From positions 1 through 37,786 of the forward strand of contig JAFTME010000150.1 in the NCBI GenBank assembly GCA_017452545.1: a stretch of 37,786 nt of DNA, in the 5' to 3' direction. Of the stretch, positions 7,065 to 14,681 are shown in pieces; within the stretch, counting starts at the first letter, position 1; the number at the start of each line of letters is the position of its first letter. Origin of the DNA: Clostridia bacterium. GTDB lineage: Bacteria > Bacillota > Clostridia > Oscillospirales > CAG-272. A program made the position numbers and the translations under genes. The notes beneath the pieces are model-generated. The model saw only the letters and a list, made by a program, of their open reading frames with translations. It searched no databases and was not told the origin of the DNA.

Positions 7065-7645
7065 ATTTCGGTGAAATTTTGCTGATGATGTTTACGGCGA
7101 TCCTTGTCGAAAACTTCATTTTTTCCCGTTTCTACGGTATCTGTCCCTTCCTCGGTGTCTCTTCGCAGCCCGATACGGCGCTTGGCATGGGACTTGCCGT
7201 TACCTTCGTCATCACCATCTCCAGCGCAGTGACTTGGGCAGTATATGAATTTCTTCTGCTGCCGTTCGAGCTGGATTTTCTCAAAACGATTGCCTTTATT
7301 CTGGTCATCGCCGCGCTTGTGCAGTTCATCGAGATGTTCCTTCGCAAGTTCATCCCCTCGCTGTACGCCTCGCTCGGCATTTACCTGCCGCTGATCACCA
7401 CCAACTGCGCCGTGCTGTCCTCTGCGCTGCTCAACGTCCAAAACGGCTACGGCTTTATCGAGTCGGTCTGCTTCGGTCTTGCCGCCTCGCTCGGCTTTAC
7501 GCTTGCTATCGTGGTGTTCGCGGGTGTCCGCGCCCGATTGCGCGACGCAAAGCCGCCGAAATCCTTCGAAGGCTTCCCGCTGACGCTGATCGCCGCCGGT
7601 CTGCTCGCCATGGCGTTTGCCGGCTTCTCCGGCGTGCGCTTCTGA
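7061..7645 (+). CDS. rnfA: Electron transport complex subunit RnfA
   Basis: A 194-residue integral membrane subunit with six helices, paralogous to RnfE in inverted topology. It carries the corresponding Cys motifs, RFYGICPFLG near residue 27 and YLPLITTNCAVL near residue 112, which with RnfE form the intramembrane iron centre known in this family. The start ATG overlaps the rnfE stop (ATGA-type, four bases). A 34-base gap with its own AAGGAG separates it from rnfB. Confidence 0.97.
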   Translation: MNFGEILLMMFTAILVENFIFSRFYGICPFLGVSSQPDTALGMGLAVTFVITISSAVTWAVYEFLLLPFELDFLKTIAFILVIAALVQFIEMFLRKFIPSLYASLGIYLPLITTNCAVLSSALLNVQNGYGFIESVCFGLAASLGFTLAIVVFAGVRARLRDAKPPKSFEGFPLTLIAAGLLAMAFAGFSGVRF

Positions 7646-7679
7646 GCGCTCTATCAATCTAACTACAAGGAGTATTGCT

Positions 7680-8477
7680 ATGAACTGGACTCCGATCCTG
7701 ATCTCCGCCGCCATTTTTGCGGGGATGGGCATCGTGCTCGGCGCCCTGCTCGCCGTCGCCTCGCGTGTTTTTGCTGTCAAGGTCGACGAACGGGTTCCCA
7801 AAATACAAGAAGCACTCCCGGGCGCCAACTGCGGCGGCTGCGGCTATTCGGGCTGCGCCGCGCTGGCAGAGGCCATCGTCAAGGGTGAGGCGGATCCCGG
7901 GGCCTGTACCGTCGGCGGTGCTCCCGTCGCAAAGGCGATCGGCACCATCATGGGCGTGGAGGCAAAGGCGGTGCGCCGTATGCGCGCACAGGTCATGTGC
8001 TGCGGTACGACCGGCGTTGCCAACAAAAAATACGACTACGTCGGCGCTGCCGACTGTATCGCCGCCGAGCGACTGGGCGGTGGCGGAAAAAGCTGCCCCA
8101 ACGGCTGCCTGGGACTCGGCAGCTGCGCAGCCGTCTGCCCCGTGGGTGCCATCTCGATCGTCGACGGTGTCGCCTTTGTGGATAAGAATACCTGCGTCGG
8201 CTGCGGCAAATGTGAGAGCGTTTGCCCCAAGCACGTCATCCGCATGATCCCCTACGATACCGTTTATTATGTCGGCTGTACCTCGGTCGAAACGGGAAAG
8301 GCAACGCGCGAGAGCTGCGGCGTCGGCTGTATCAGCTGCCGCATCTGCGAGAAAAACTGCCCCACAGGCGCCATTACCGTGAATAACTTCGTCGCTTCTA
8401 TCCGATACGATCAATGTACCGCGTGCGGACTCTGCGAGCAGAAATGTCCGCGCCACATCATCAAAAAAAGCTGCTGA
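7680..8477 (+). CDS. rnfB: Electron transport complex subunit RnfB (ferredoxin-type)
   Basis: A 265-residue iron-sulfur subunit with one N-terminal membrane helix (residues 6-30). In clostridial Rnf it is taken to receive electrons from reduced ferredoxin. The NCGGCGYSGC motif with Cys51, 54, 59 and 76 is the Fe-S domain typical of RnfB. Further Cys clusters include CCGTTG, CPNGCLGLGSCAAVCP, CVGCGKCESVCP, CGVGCISCRICEKNCP and CTACGLCEQKCP, which can hold several 4Fe-4S centres. The ATG at 7680 follows AAGGAG; an upstream extension overlaps rnfA and lacks support. Last gene of the rnfCDGEAB operon. Confidence 0.97.
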   Translation: MNWTPILISAAIFAGMGIVLGALLAVASRVFAVKVDERVPKIQEALPGANCGGCGYSGCAALAEAIVKGEADPGACTVGGAPVAKAIGTIMGVEAKAVRRMRAQVMCCGTTGVANKKYDYVGAADCIAAERLGGGGKSCPNGCLGLGSCAAVCPVGAISIVDGVAFVDKNTCVGCGKCESVCPKHVIRMIPYDTVYYVGCTSVETGKATRESCGVGCISCRICEKNCPTGAITVNNFVASIRYDQCTACGLCEQKCPRHIIKKSC

Positions 8478-8563
8478 TTCCTAAAAAAAGCCGCTTTTTA
8501 TCCCATCGCAACCGTGAGTTGACAAATTGACAGGCGCAGATGGTGGCGCTTTTGCCGCCTTTG

Positions 8564-8600
8564 TGCTATCATAGTCACATAGCGGTGAGCTCATCACCGC
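8564..8600 (+). promoter_or_regulatory. Putative extended -10 and operator of the Xre gene
   Basis: TGCTATCAT (8564-8572) is an extended -10 without a good -35 at 17 bp. Just downstream, GCGGTGA-GCTCA-TCACCGC (8582-8600) is a perfect 7-bp inverted repeat, 5 bases before the ribosome-binding site. Its place suggests an operator, possibly for autoregulation by the encoded Xre protein. This is inferred from position only. Confidence 0.4.
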
Positions 8601-8614
8601 GGAACGGAGGATCT

Positions 8615-9625
8615 ATGAATATGACATCATTGGCAGATAAAATCATCGCGCTGCGCCGTGCCCGCGGGTGGTCGCAGGAGGAGCTGGCAGAGCGCCTGGG
8701 CGTTTCCAGACAGGCGGTCTCCAAATGGGAGAGCGCACAATCCGTGCCTGAGCTGGACAAGGTGCTGCAGCTCTCCGAGCTGTTTGAGGTCTCCACCGAC
8801 ACGCTGCTCAAGCCGGAGGCTCCGCTGCCGGGCGGCATCCCCGCCCCTGCCGATACGGCAGTGCGGGAATCGGAGTCGACGTCGCAGACAGAGCCGCAGG
8901 AGCAGACCGAGGCCCCCATCTGCGTCACGCTTGAAATGGCAGAGGAGCATATAGCAAAGCGCAAGCGAGCCTCGTGGTGGATCGCCATCGCGACGCTGCT
9001 TTGCATCCTCTCCCCAATCACACTCATCGCGCTGTTCGATATGATCGTGCAGCTCGGCGAGGGCATGGTGATCGGAATCGGCATGACCGTGCTGTTTGTA
9101 TTGGTGGCGGTCGCCGTTTGTATGTTCATCTACAGCGGCTTCATGCATACCGAGTGGGAACGTGAGTCGTTTCATCTGAGCGACACCGCGCGGCGTGCGG
9201 TGCAGACGCAGCAGACGGCATATCGCTCTGCCTATATGGTAGGAAATACCGTCGGTATACTGCTTTGCCTGTTTTCGCCTCTGCCGTTGATCATTTCGGG
9301 GGCGGTGTCGGCGTTTGACCGCATTCTGTTGCTGTTCGTCTGCCTGATGCTGCTGCTCGTCGGCATCGGCGTCGTCTGCTTTATCTGCGTGGGCGTTCGT
9401 TGGGCAGCACTGGAATTCCTGCTGGCAAACAGCGGCAAGCGCTGCGAGGATCGGCAGGGGGATATTTTTGAGAATATCTATTGGCTCGGCGTAACGGCGC
9501 TCTACTTTGCCATCAGCTTTTATACGCATGACTGGCATATCAGCTGGATCATCTGGGTCTTCGCCCCCCTCGTGCTGTCGCTCCTGACACAGCTTCGTAA
9601 ATCGATGAATCAAAATAAAAATTGA
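8615..9625 (+). CDS. Xre-type HTH regulator with C-terminal membrane domain
   Basis: A 336-residue protein. Residues 6-62 form an Xre/HTH_3 DNA-binding domain (LADKIIALRRARGWSQEELA, RLGVSRQAVSKWE). A low-complexity linker rich in Pro, Glu, Gln and Thr (about 66-105) leads to roughly six hydrophobic segments between residues 120 and 328. It is therefore probably a membrane-tethered transcription factor; the signal it senses is unknown. The ATG at 8615 lies behind GGAGG; upstream frame extension is in the promoter. It is monocistronic, ending in a 21-bp terminator hairpin shared with the convergent yfcE gene. Being next to rnf does not by itself show that it controls rnf. Confidence 0.85.
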   Translation: MNMTSLADKIIALRRARGWSQEELAERLGVSRQAVSKWESAQSVPELDKVLQLSELFEVSTDTLLKPEAPLPGGIPAPADTAVRESESTSQTEPQEQTEAPICVTLEMAEEHIAKRKRASWWIAIATLLCILSPITLIALFDMIVQLGEGMVIGIGMTVLFVLVAVAVCMFIYSGFMHTEWERESFHLSDTARRAVQTQQTAYRSAYMVGNTVGILLCLFSPLPLIISGAVSAFDRILLLFVCLMLLLVGIGVVCFICVGVRWAALEFLLANSGKRCEDRQGDIFENIYWLGVTALYFAISFYTHDWHISWIIWVFAPLVLSLLTQLRKSMNQNKN

Positions 9626-9671
9626 AAGAAGCCATAGCCGAAGAATGTTTCTTTGGCTATGGCTTCTTTTT
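9625..9671. terminator. Bidirectional terminator, 21-bp stem
   Basis: Bases 9625-9645 pair with 9649-9669 around a 3-base loop, with one G-U pair. The core is AGAAGCCATAGCC/GGCTATGGCTTCT. It is A-rich on the left and T-rich on the right, so it can terminate both the Xre gene (+) and yfcE (-), which converge here. Confidence 0.92.
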
Positions 9672-10224
9672 ATGTCAGATCGAACCGCCGATATTCTTGC
9701 CCTCCGAGTGCGCGGAAGGAAAGCGTACCCTGCTCGCTGTCAAGCAGCAGGTAGCTCTTGGGCGAGCCCTCCTTGGGAATGGATACCGATCCGGGATTGA
9801 CATACAGGTTTCCGCACGCCATCGGCCTTGCGGCAGGAACGTGCGTGTGTCCGCACAGCAAAATCTCGCCGGGGCGCAGGGGCGGGGGCGCGGCTTCTCC
9901 GTCGCGGTGCCCGTGTGTCGCATATAGCGTGTAGCGCCCCGCAACGATATAAGCGCTGTCCGACAAAATGGGGAAATTCAGCACCATCTGATCCACCTCG
10001 GTGTCGCAGTTGCCGCGCACGCAAAGCAGTACCTCACGCCGCTCGTTGAGCAGACGGATGACCTCCTTGGGCGCATAGCCCGCAGGCAGATCGTTGCGTG
10101 GCCCGTGGTACAGTAGATCCCCCAGCAGCACCAGACGCTCCGCAAGGCTTTCGTCAAAATCGCGCAGCAGCGCCGCCGTGCTCTCGGCGTCGCCGTGCAG
10201 GTCGGATGCAATCATCAGCTTCAT
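9670..10224 (-). CDS. yfcE: YfcE-type metallophosphodiesterase
   Basis: A 184-residue calcineurin-like phosphodiesterase. All metal motifs are present: SDLHG (Asp8, His10), GDLLYHGPRN, RGNCD, THGH and GHTHVP. GPRNDLP.GYAP, VRGNCDTEVDQM and NPGSVSIPKEG closely match E. coli YfcE, a Mn-dependent phosphodiesterase active on model substrates, length also 184. Its physiological substrate is unknown. The ATG lies behind AGGAG. It is 67 bases downstream of a tiny membrane protein gene and probably shares its transcript. Confidence 0.92.
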   Translation of the reverse strand: MKLMIASDLHGDAESTAALLRDFDESLAERLVLLGDLLYHGPRNDLPAGYAPKEVIRLLNERREVLLCVRGNCDTEVDQMVLNFPILSDSAYIVAGRYTLYATHGHRDGEAAPPPLRPGEILLCGHTHVPAARPMACGNLYVNPGSVSIPKEGSPKSYLLLDSEQGTLSFRALGGQEYRRFDLT

Positions 10225-10291
10225 ATCTCAGTCTCCTCTCAATAAAAATCGCTTGTCGGCAGGCAAAGCAAACACCGCCGCAGACAGGCGC

Positions 10292-10480
10292 TCAGCGACG
10301 GCGTTTGTATCGGAATATCGTATAGCAGGAAAAAATTACGATCGCCGCAACGGCGACGTAGATGGCGGCAGAGAGCAGTCGACTCAGCTCCCAGATCCGC
10401 TGGTCAAAGGCAAGATACGCCTGCGCCGTTATGTGGCTTTGCAGCGCGTACAGCACCGCACCGATGGTTGTCGTCACAAT
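10292..10480 (-). CDS. Small single-span membrane protein
   Basis: A 62-residue hypothetical protein. An amphipathic N-terminal half (ITAQAYLAFDQRIWELSRLL) is followed by one membrane helix (about 33-53, AAIYVAVAAIVIFSCYTIF) and a basic end RYKRRR, which places the C-terminus in the cytoplasm. The start is taken as GTG at 10480, behind AGGAGG with about nine bases between. An in-frame ATG at 10531 would start inside the promoter (10520-10548), so it is rejected. The function is unknown. It lies directly upstream of yfcE. Confidence 0.55.
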   Translation of the reverse strand: MVTTTIGAVLYALQSHITAQAYLAFDQRIWELSRLLSAAIYVAVAAIVIFSCYTIFRYKRRR

Positions 10481-10519
10481 CGCTCGCCTCCTCCTCGCAT
10501 TATCTTGTGATATACCAAT

Positions 10520-10548
10520 ATCATACCACATCTTCGCGGAGAAATCAA
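10520..10548 (-). promoter_or_regulatory. Promoter for the small membrane protein and yfcE
   Basis: On the minus strand: TTGATT (10548-10543), 17-bp spacer, TATGAT (10525-10520). It lies 40 bases upstream of the GTG start at 10480. Confidence 0.75.
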
Positions 10549-10656
10549 GCGAAAAATGAAGAAATTATGAAAAAATTTTTAATATCTTTTAATAAGCTTT
10601 TAATAAGCTGAGAACGTATATTTAAAAAACTGTTTCAAAACCGTGAATAAACGCCC

Positions 10657-11457
10657 TTAATTTTGGGTCGCAGCGTCACGCGCTGCGCGGATGATGGCAA
10701 GCGCAGGGGGCGCATCCTCGCGCCAATCCTTGGCGATCGCCTCCATGCTGACGGTGCCCTCGTAATTGGCAGCATTCAATGCCCGGAAAAAGTCGCGGTA
10801 GAGGGCGTGATCGCTTTCGGGGCGCTCCGCGCGGGGAATATGGCGATCGGGCGCACAAATATGAACGTGATACAGCTTGTCCCCGGCAAGGGAGAGCGCG
10901 TCAAACGGCTCGTTCCCCTCCAGCATATGGTAAATGTCAGCGTTGACGCCCAGATTGTCGCAGTGGGGTAGCAGCGCGATGATCTCGGCAGCATCGGCGA
11001 CCGTGTGGATAAAGTTGGTCTCAAAGGCACGCAGCGGCTCAATGGCAATGCGGATGCCGTAGGGACGGGCAATGTCGCAGAAGCGATCCAACACCGCGGC
11101 GATGCGAAGCTGCGCGTCGCGCAGGCTCCACCCTTCGGGGATCTGCCGTGCCGTACCGCTGCCGAACACCACGTTGCGGCAGCCAAGGATTGCAGCGCGC
11201 TCCATACCGCGGCGAACGTAATCAAGCAGCTGCTCGGTCTGCGCCTCGTCGCCGTACAGGATCGCGGTGCCGGGCAGCATACTGTTCATCGAGTCGGCAC
11301 AAAGACCGCTCTCGCGCAGCAGCGTTATGCTGTGTGCAAACGTGGCATCATCCATTCCGGCGACTACGCCAAAGCCCGGCTCTATGTGGTCGGCACCTGC
11401 CGCAGCAAGCAGCGGTGCACGGTCAAGCTGTGCGCAAATTCCAATGCGATAATTCAT
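10657..11457 (-). CDS. Sugar phosphate isomerase/epimerase-like TIM-barrel protein
   Basis: A 266-residue protein of the xylose isomerase-like/AP endonuclease 2 superfamily. Likely metal ligands are at the barrel strand ends: IAIEPL (Glu), GVNADIYHM (Asp, His), YHVHICAPD (His) and VSMEAI (Glu). Members act on ketoses, inosose or hydroxypyruvate; the substrate here is not deducible. The start is ATG at 11457, with GAGGGG seven bases upstream. That site lies within the last codons of the flavin reductase-like gene, so the two are translationally coupled. It is the distal gene of a two-gene operon. The AT-rich stretch downstream (10550-10656) holds no gene; it contains two tandem copies of TTTAATAAGCT (10588-10609). 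Confidence 0.82.
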   Translation of the reverse strand: MNYRIGICAQLDRAPLLAAAGADHIEPGFGVVAGMDDATFAHSITLLRESGLCADSMNSMLPGTAILYGDEAQTEQLLDYVRRGMERAAILGCRNVVFGSGTARQIPEGWSLRDAQLRIAAVLDRFCDIARPYGIRIAIEPLRAFETNFIHTVADAAEIIALLPHCDNLGVNADIYHMLEGNEPFDALSLAGDKLYHVHICAPDRHIPRAERPESDHALYRDFFRALNAANYEGTVSMEAIAKDWREDAPPALAIIRAARDAATQN

Positions 11458-11459
11458 AG

Positions 11460-11972
11460 TCAATCCCCTCTTTGCAGTACTGCCTCAATTTTGCAAACGT
11501 ACATCTGGTGGAAATCCTTGGTCGGGTAGTTTTTTTCGATCAGGGTAGGGTCAACGAAGGCATGTTCATCCAGTCGACCGGCATACAGCTTGCGGCAGAT
11601 CAGCACGGTGCGAGCCTGGGCGGGGTAGGGAGTTCCGTTCTCATCGTGGGCGACGGTCATGCCGCAGGCAGCGTATTTATCGCCGTCACGACCGCTGAAT
11701 TTTCCCATATAGGACAAGGCTTTTTTCCATTCCTCATCAAAGAAGGACAGCGTGAGCGTATCCTCACTCTCGGTCAGCGTAAAGGTGTGGCGCTGCGGGC
11801 GAACAAAGCAGATCGCGACCGGCTGATTCCAGAGAATTCCGAACGCGCCCCAGGAGGCGGTCATCGAGTTGGCAACGCTTTGGTTGCCGGCGGTGATCAG
11901 CATCCAATCCTTGTTCAATCGATCGAATACCGAGGAAAAATCACTTGTGGGAACGGGCTTGAATACGGGCAT
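11460..11972 (-). CDS. Flavin reductase-like (FMN-binding) protein
   Basis: A 170-residue protein resembling the DIM6/NTAB flavin reductase-like split-barrel family, which binds FMN and reduces flavins or other substrates with NAD(P)H. Family-like features are WMLITAG, SMTASWGAFGILWNQPVAICFVRPQRHTFTLTE (interrupted motifs), TLSFF and LSYMGKFSGRDGDK. The start is ATG at 11972 behind GGAGGT; an upstream extension to 12041 would run through the promoter -10 region and is rejected. The stop is two bases from the next start, so it forms an operon with the TIM-barrel isomerase-like gene. Confidence 0.82.
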   Translation of the reverse strand: MPVFKPVPTSDFSSVFDRLNKDWMLITAGNQSVANSMTASWGAFGILWNQPVAICFVRPQRHTFTLTESEDTLTLSFFDEEWKKALSYMGKFSGRDGDKYAACGMTVAHDENGTPYPAQARTVLICRKLYAGRLDEHAFVDPTLIEKNYPTKDFHQMYVCKIEAVLQRGD

Positions 11973-12004
11973 GAGAATACCTCCGATTTCACTTGCTTTG
12001 TTAC

Positions 12005-12033
12005 AGTATATCACACTTTGACCCATTTTGCAA
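12005..12033 (-). promoter_or_regulatory. Promoter of the flavin reductase/isomerase operon
   Basis: On the minus strand: TTGCAA (12033-12028), 17-bp spacer, TATACT (12010-12005) with extended TGA. A TTGACA a few bases farther upstream is 25 bp from the -10, too far. Confidence 0.75.
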
Positions 12034-12094
12034 TTTGTCAAGGTGCATAAATTTGGAACATGAAATTGTGCAAAATCACAAACCTCGCGTGATG

Positions 12095-12123
12095 AAAAAG
12101 GACCTCCCGCAAAGGGAGGTCCT
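12095..12123 (-). terminator. Terminator of the secDF operon
   Basis: AGGACCTCCC and GGGAGGTCCT enclose loop GCAAA; on the minus strand TTTTT follows. It lies 9 bases beyond the secF stop. Confidence 0.93.
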
Positions 12124-12131
12124 GCGTCGTT

Positions 12132-13043
12132 TTACGCCTTTTTGCCAAGGTGCTTGCGGTAGAAATTCCAGAGATTGCCGGCAAGACAAACGGAGGAGAA
12201 CAGACCTGCGACGATACCGACCATCAGCGGCAGCGCAAACTGACGGATGGAGGTCACGCCGAGCAGATACAGCGCGGCAATGGTGATAAAGGTGGTAACG
12301 GAGGTGTTGATCGAACGGGTCAGCGTTTGACGAATGGCAGTGTCTGCTGCCTGCTCGGGATCCATCGCCTGCCGCCTGCATTCGCGCAAGCGGTCAAAGA
12401 CAATGATGGTCGCATTGATTGAATAACCGAGAATGGTCAGCAGCGCGGCGATCATGGTGCCGTTCATGGGGATCTGCAAAAGGGAATATGCCACCAGCAT
12501 GACGAACAGGTCGTGTGCAAGGCAGGTGACGGCGGCAAGCCCCGAGCTCAGGTCAAAGCGGAAGGTGATATACAGCAGCATCAGCGCAACGGCAACGACG
12601 GTCGAAAGGATAGCGGCGCTGCGAAGCTCACTCGAAATGACAGCCCCGACGTTGTTGCTGTAGACGTAACCGCCCGAGATGCCGTATTTTTCGGAAAGCG
12701 CACCGTAGAGCGCCTCGCGGGCTTCGGTGTCAAGCTCGGTGGTCTTGACGATAAACTGCGTTTGTCCGCCGTTTTCGTTACCTGCGCGCTGGAAGGAAGC
12801 GACGGTAGCACCCGTTTGCTCCCGGATGAAGGAGATCAGCTCCTGCTCCAGCGCAGCCGAGATGGAGGAGGTACCCTCTTTGTCAAGATATTCCTTCATT
12901 TCGACTTGCAGCGTTGTGCCGCCGACAAAGTCAACGTCAAGATGAAAGCCGAAGATCAAAAAGGACGCCACACCCAAAAGAAGAACAACGGCAACGATAA
13001 TGGCAAACAGCTTGCCATGTGCGATAAAGCTAAAGCCTTTCAT
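12132..13043 (-). CDS. secF: Protein translocase subunit SecF
   Basis: A 303-residue membrane protein of the RND-like SecDF translocation accessory complex, which uses the ion gradient to pull secreted proteins outward after SecA-driven transport. Features: N-terminal helix (residues 12-31), the GFHLDVDFVGGTTLQVEM motif at the start of the external domain, then five clustered helices. These include the SecF hallmark GYSINATIIVFDRLREC and the pair TRSINTSVTTFITIAALYL. Length is normal for a separate SecF. The start ATG overlaps the end of secD by four bases. Confidence 0.96.
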   Translation of the reverse strand: MKGFSFIAHGKLFAIIVAVVLLLGVASFLIFGFHLDVDFVGGTTLQVEMKEYLDKEGTSSISAALEQELISFIREQTGATVASFQRAGNENGGQTQFIVKTTELDTEAREALYGALSEKYGISGGYVYSNNVGAVISSELRSAAILSTVVAVALMLLYITFRFDLSSGLAAVTCLAHDLFVMLVAYSLLQIPMNGTMIAALLTILGYSINATIIVFDRLRECRRQAMDPEQAADTAIRQTLTRSINTSVTTFITIAALYLLGVTSIRQFALPLMVGIVAGLFSSVCLAGNLWNFYRKHLGKKA

Positions 13044-14347
13044 GCGATTTTGTCCTCCTTCTGCGTGGATTTTTTCTCATTCAGACCGTAGAATCGCACA
13101 TCGGTGATGCGCATGCCGACAAGACGGGCAAGCAAGTAACGCGTCACAACGACGGCGGTAAACATAGACAGCAGCACACCGATCAGAAGCGTGATGGCGA
13201 AGCCGCGGATGGTGCCCGAGCCGAAGGCAAGCAGCACGACGGCGGCGATGACGGTGGTGATGTTGGAGTCGATGATGGCGGTCAGGGCGCGCTTGAATCC
13301 CGCCTTGAAAGCGGCAAGCGTGGATTTTCCGAGCCGCAGCTCCTCCTTCATTCGCTCAAAAATGACGACGTTGGCATCCACCGCCATGCCGATGGAGAGC
13401 ACGATACCCGCGATGCCGGGCAGCGAAAGATTGACCTTGAGGAAGCATAAGAGCAGTCCCATAATGGCGGCATACGCAACGAGCGCAAGGGATGCCATCA
13501 ATCCGGGCAGGCGGTAGAAGACGATCATATACAGCATGACCAGCAACACGCCGATGCCGCCCGCGATCAACGAGGTGCGCAGCGCACGCTCGCCCAGCGT
13601 CGCCCCGACGGTGTCCATTTGCACCTCGCGCAGCGCGAAGGGAAGGCGACCGGCATCGATGATGCCTGCAAGATATTGCGCGCTTTCGGCGGTATAATTG
13701 CCGCTGATGATGCACTGCGATTCGGTCAGCTTTTCGTCGACGTAGGGACGGCTGATCTCCTCACCGTCAAGGCAAATGGCAATATAATTTTCGTTGGTCA
13801 GCGCCTTGGAGGCAGCCTCCTCGGTAGCGACGGCAAATTTCTCCGTGCCCTTCTCGGACAGCGTCAGGGTAATAAAGTGCTTGGCAATGCCGGTGTTGTC
13901 GGTCGCGCCGTATTGCGCCTTGGCGCTGACGATATCGCCGCCGCTGAGCACGGTGTCGCCGTCGGCATTGACAAAGGTCAGCTCGGCGGTCGCACCGAGC
14001 ATCTGCACCGCCTCCTCCGGGTTACTGACGCTGGGGATCTCAACAACGATACGCCCCGTGTCGCTCTCCTGCGTTGCCGTAGCCTCGGTGTAGCCCAGCA
14101 TATCCAGGCGAGCACGCAGCATCTGGCTGACGGCAGCCATGTCCTCGTCAAGCCCCTCGTAGCTCTCGTCCACGTCCGCCTCGTATACGATGCGGGAGCC
14201 ACCGACAAGATCCAGCCCGAGGATGATATTTCCGTCGGCAAAGATGCCGGCAAACGAGCCGTAGCCAAAGACGGCAACAATGACGAGCGCGGCGATGATG
14301 ACCAGCGCAAGCAGCATGCCGACGGCATTTTGACCTTTTGTTTTCAT
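13040..14347 (-). CDS. secD: Protein translocase subunit SecD
   Basis: A 435-residue partner of SecF with six expected membrane helices: one at the N-terminus (10-30) and five between about 265 and 420. The signatures are GLDLVGGSRIVYEAD at the beginning of the periplasmic-type P1 domain, GRIVVEIPSV, and in the helical bundle GIAGIVLSIGMAVDANVVIFERMKEEL. The Asp in the last motif is the conserved ion-path residue in this family. The first gene of a two-gene operon, driven by a perfect consensus promoter at 14405-14433. Confidence 0.96.
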   Translation of the reverse strand: MKTKGQNAVGMLLALVIIAALVIVAVFGYGSFAGIFADGNIILGLDLVGGSRIVYEADVDESYEGLDEDMAAVSQMLRARLDMLGYTEATATQESDTGRIVVEIPSVSNPEEAVQMLGATAELTFVNADGDTVLSGGDIVSAKAQYGATDNTGIAKHFITLTLSEKGTEKFAVATEEAASKALTNENYIAICLDGEEISRPYVDEKLTESQCIISGNYTAESAQYLAGIIDAGRLPFALREVQMDTVGATLGERALRTSLIAGGIGVLLVMLYMIVFYRLPGLMASLALVAYAAIMGLLLCFLKVNLSLPGIAGIVLSIGMAVDANVVIFERMKEELRLGKSTLAAFKAGFKRALTAIIDSNITTVIAAVVLLAFGSGTIRGFAITLLIGVLLSMFTAVVVTRYLLARLVGMRITDVRFYGLNEKKSTQKEDKIA

Positions 14348-14404
14348 GGTGTTTTGTCGTTCCTTTCCTCGGCGGCTTGCCCGCCGGATGCATTCTATAG
14401 GTAT

Positions 14405-14433
14405 ATTATAGACGATTTACTCCGTCCTGTCAA
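14405..14433 (-). promoter_or_regulatory. Consensus promoter of secDF
   Basis: On the minus strand: TTGACA (14433-14428), 17-bp spacer, TATAAT (14410-14405). Both hexamers are perfect. Confidence 0.93.
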
Positions 14434-14539
14434 GAGAAAGCCGTCGGAAGGGTATCAACGCGTGTGCTTGCTGTCATCGGATATGGCAATAAAAGCACTT
14501 TTTCTTTGACTTTTACCCGGATTTTTTGCACTTTCGTCA

Positions 14540-14568
14540 TTGACTTTTTTAAGGGTTAGTAGTATAAT
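14540..14568 (+). promoter_or_regulatory. Promoter of the B12 dehydratase operon
   Basis: TTGACT (14540-14545), 17-bp spacer, TATAAT (14563-14568). The strong -10 suggests a good basal promoter; no catabolite-control site was recognised with confidence. Confidence 0.87.
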
Positions 14569-14681
14569 ATAATAGATAAATTATAAAAATAGGTCACTGC
14601 GCCCAAAATGCGCGGATTGCTTTGTTTAAATCGACTGCCCGGTGGGTCACGCTGCCGGACAAAGAAAGGAACTTCCATCCC

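Larger units (their letters stand above)
14348..14681. other. Divergent intergenic region between secD and the dehydratase operon
   Basis: This holds no gene. It contains the secD promoter (14405-14433) with a small GC hairpin in its leader (GGCGG-CTTGC-CCGCC, 14372-14386) and the dehydratase promoter (14540-14568). The leader of the dehydratase mRNA is only about 107 bases, with a short stem-loop TGCGC-CCAAAAT-GCGCG around 14602-14618. The roughly 100 bases between the two promoters could hold regulator sites, but no symmetric operator stood out. Confidence 0.6.

Noticed and set aside
3450..8477. Considering the six-gene cluster as Na+-NQR instead of Rnf.
   Set aside because: RnfB-type and RnfC-type iron-sulfur subunits are present and NqrA/NqrF-type proteins are absent, so the complex is Rnf.
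10588..10609. Two tandem copies of TTTAATAAGCT.
   Set aside because: Only two copies in an AT-rich gap with no further structure; likely simple-sequence drift.
14569..14681. Possible cobalamin riboswitch before the B12-dependent dehydratase genes.
   Set aside because: The leader is only about 107 bases, around half the usual length, and although CACTG occurs, the B12-box context and the required set of stems are absent.
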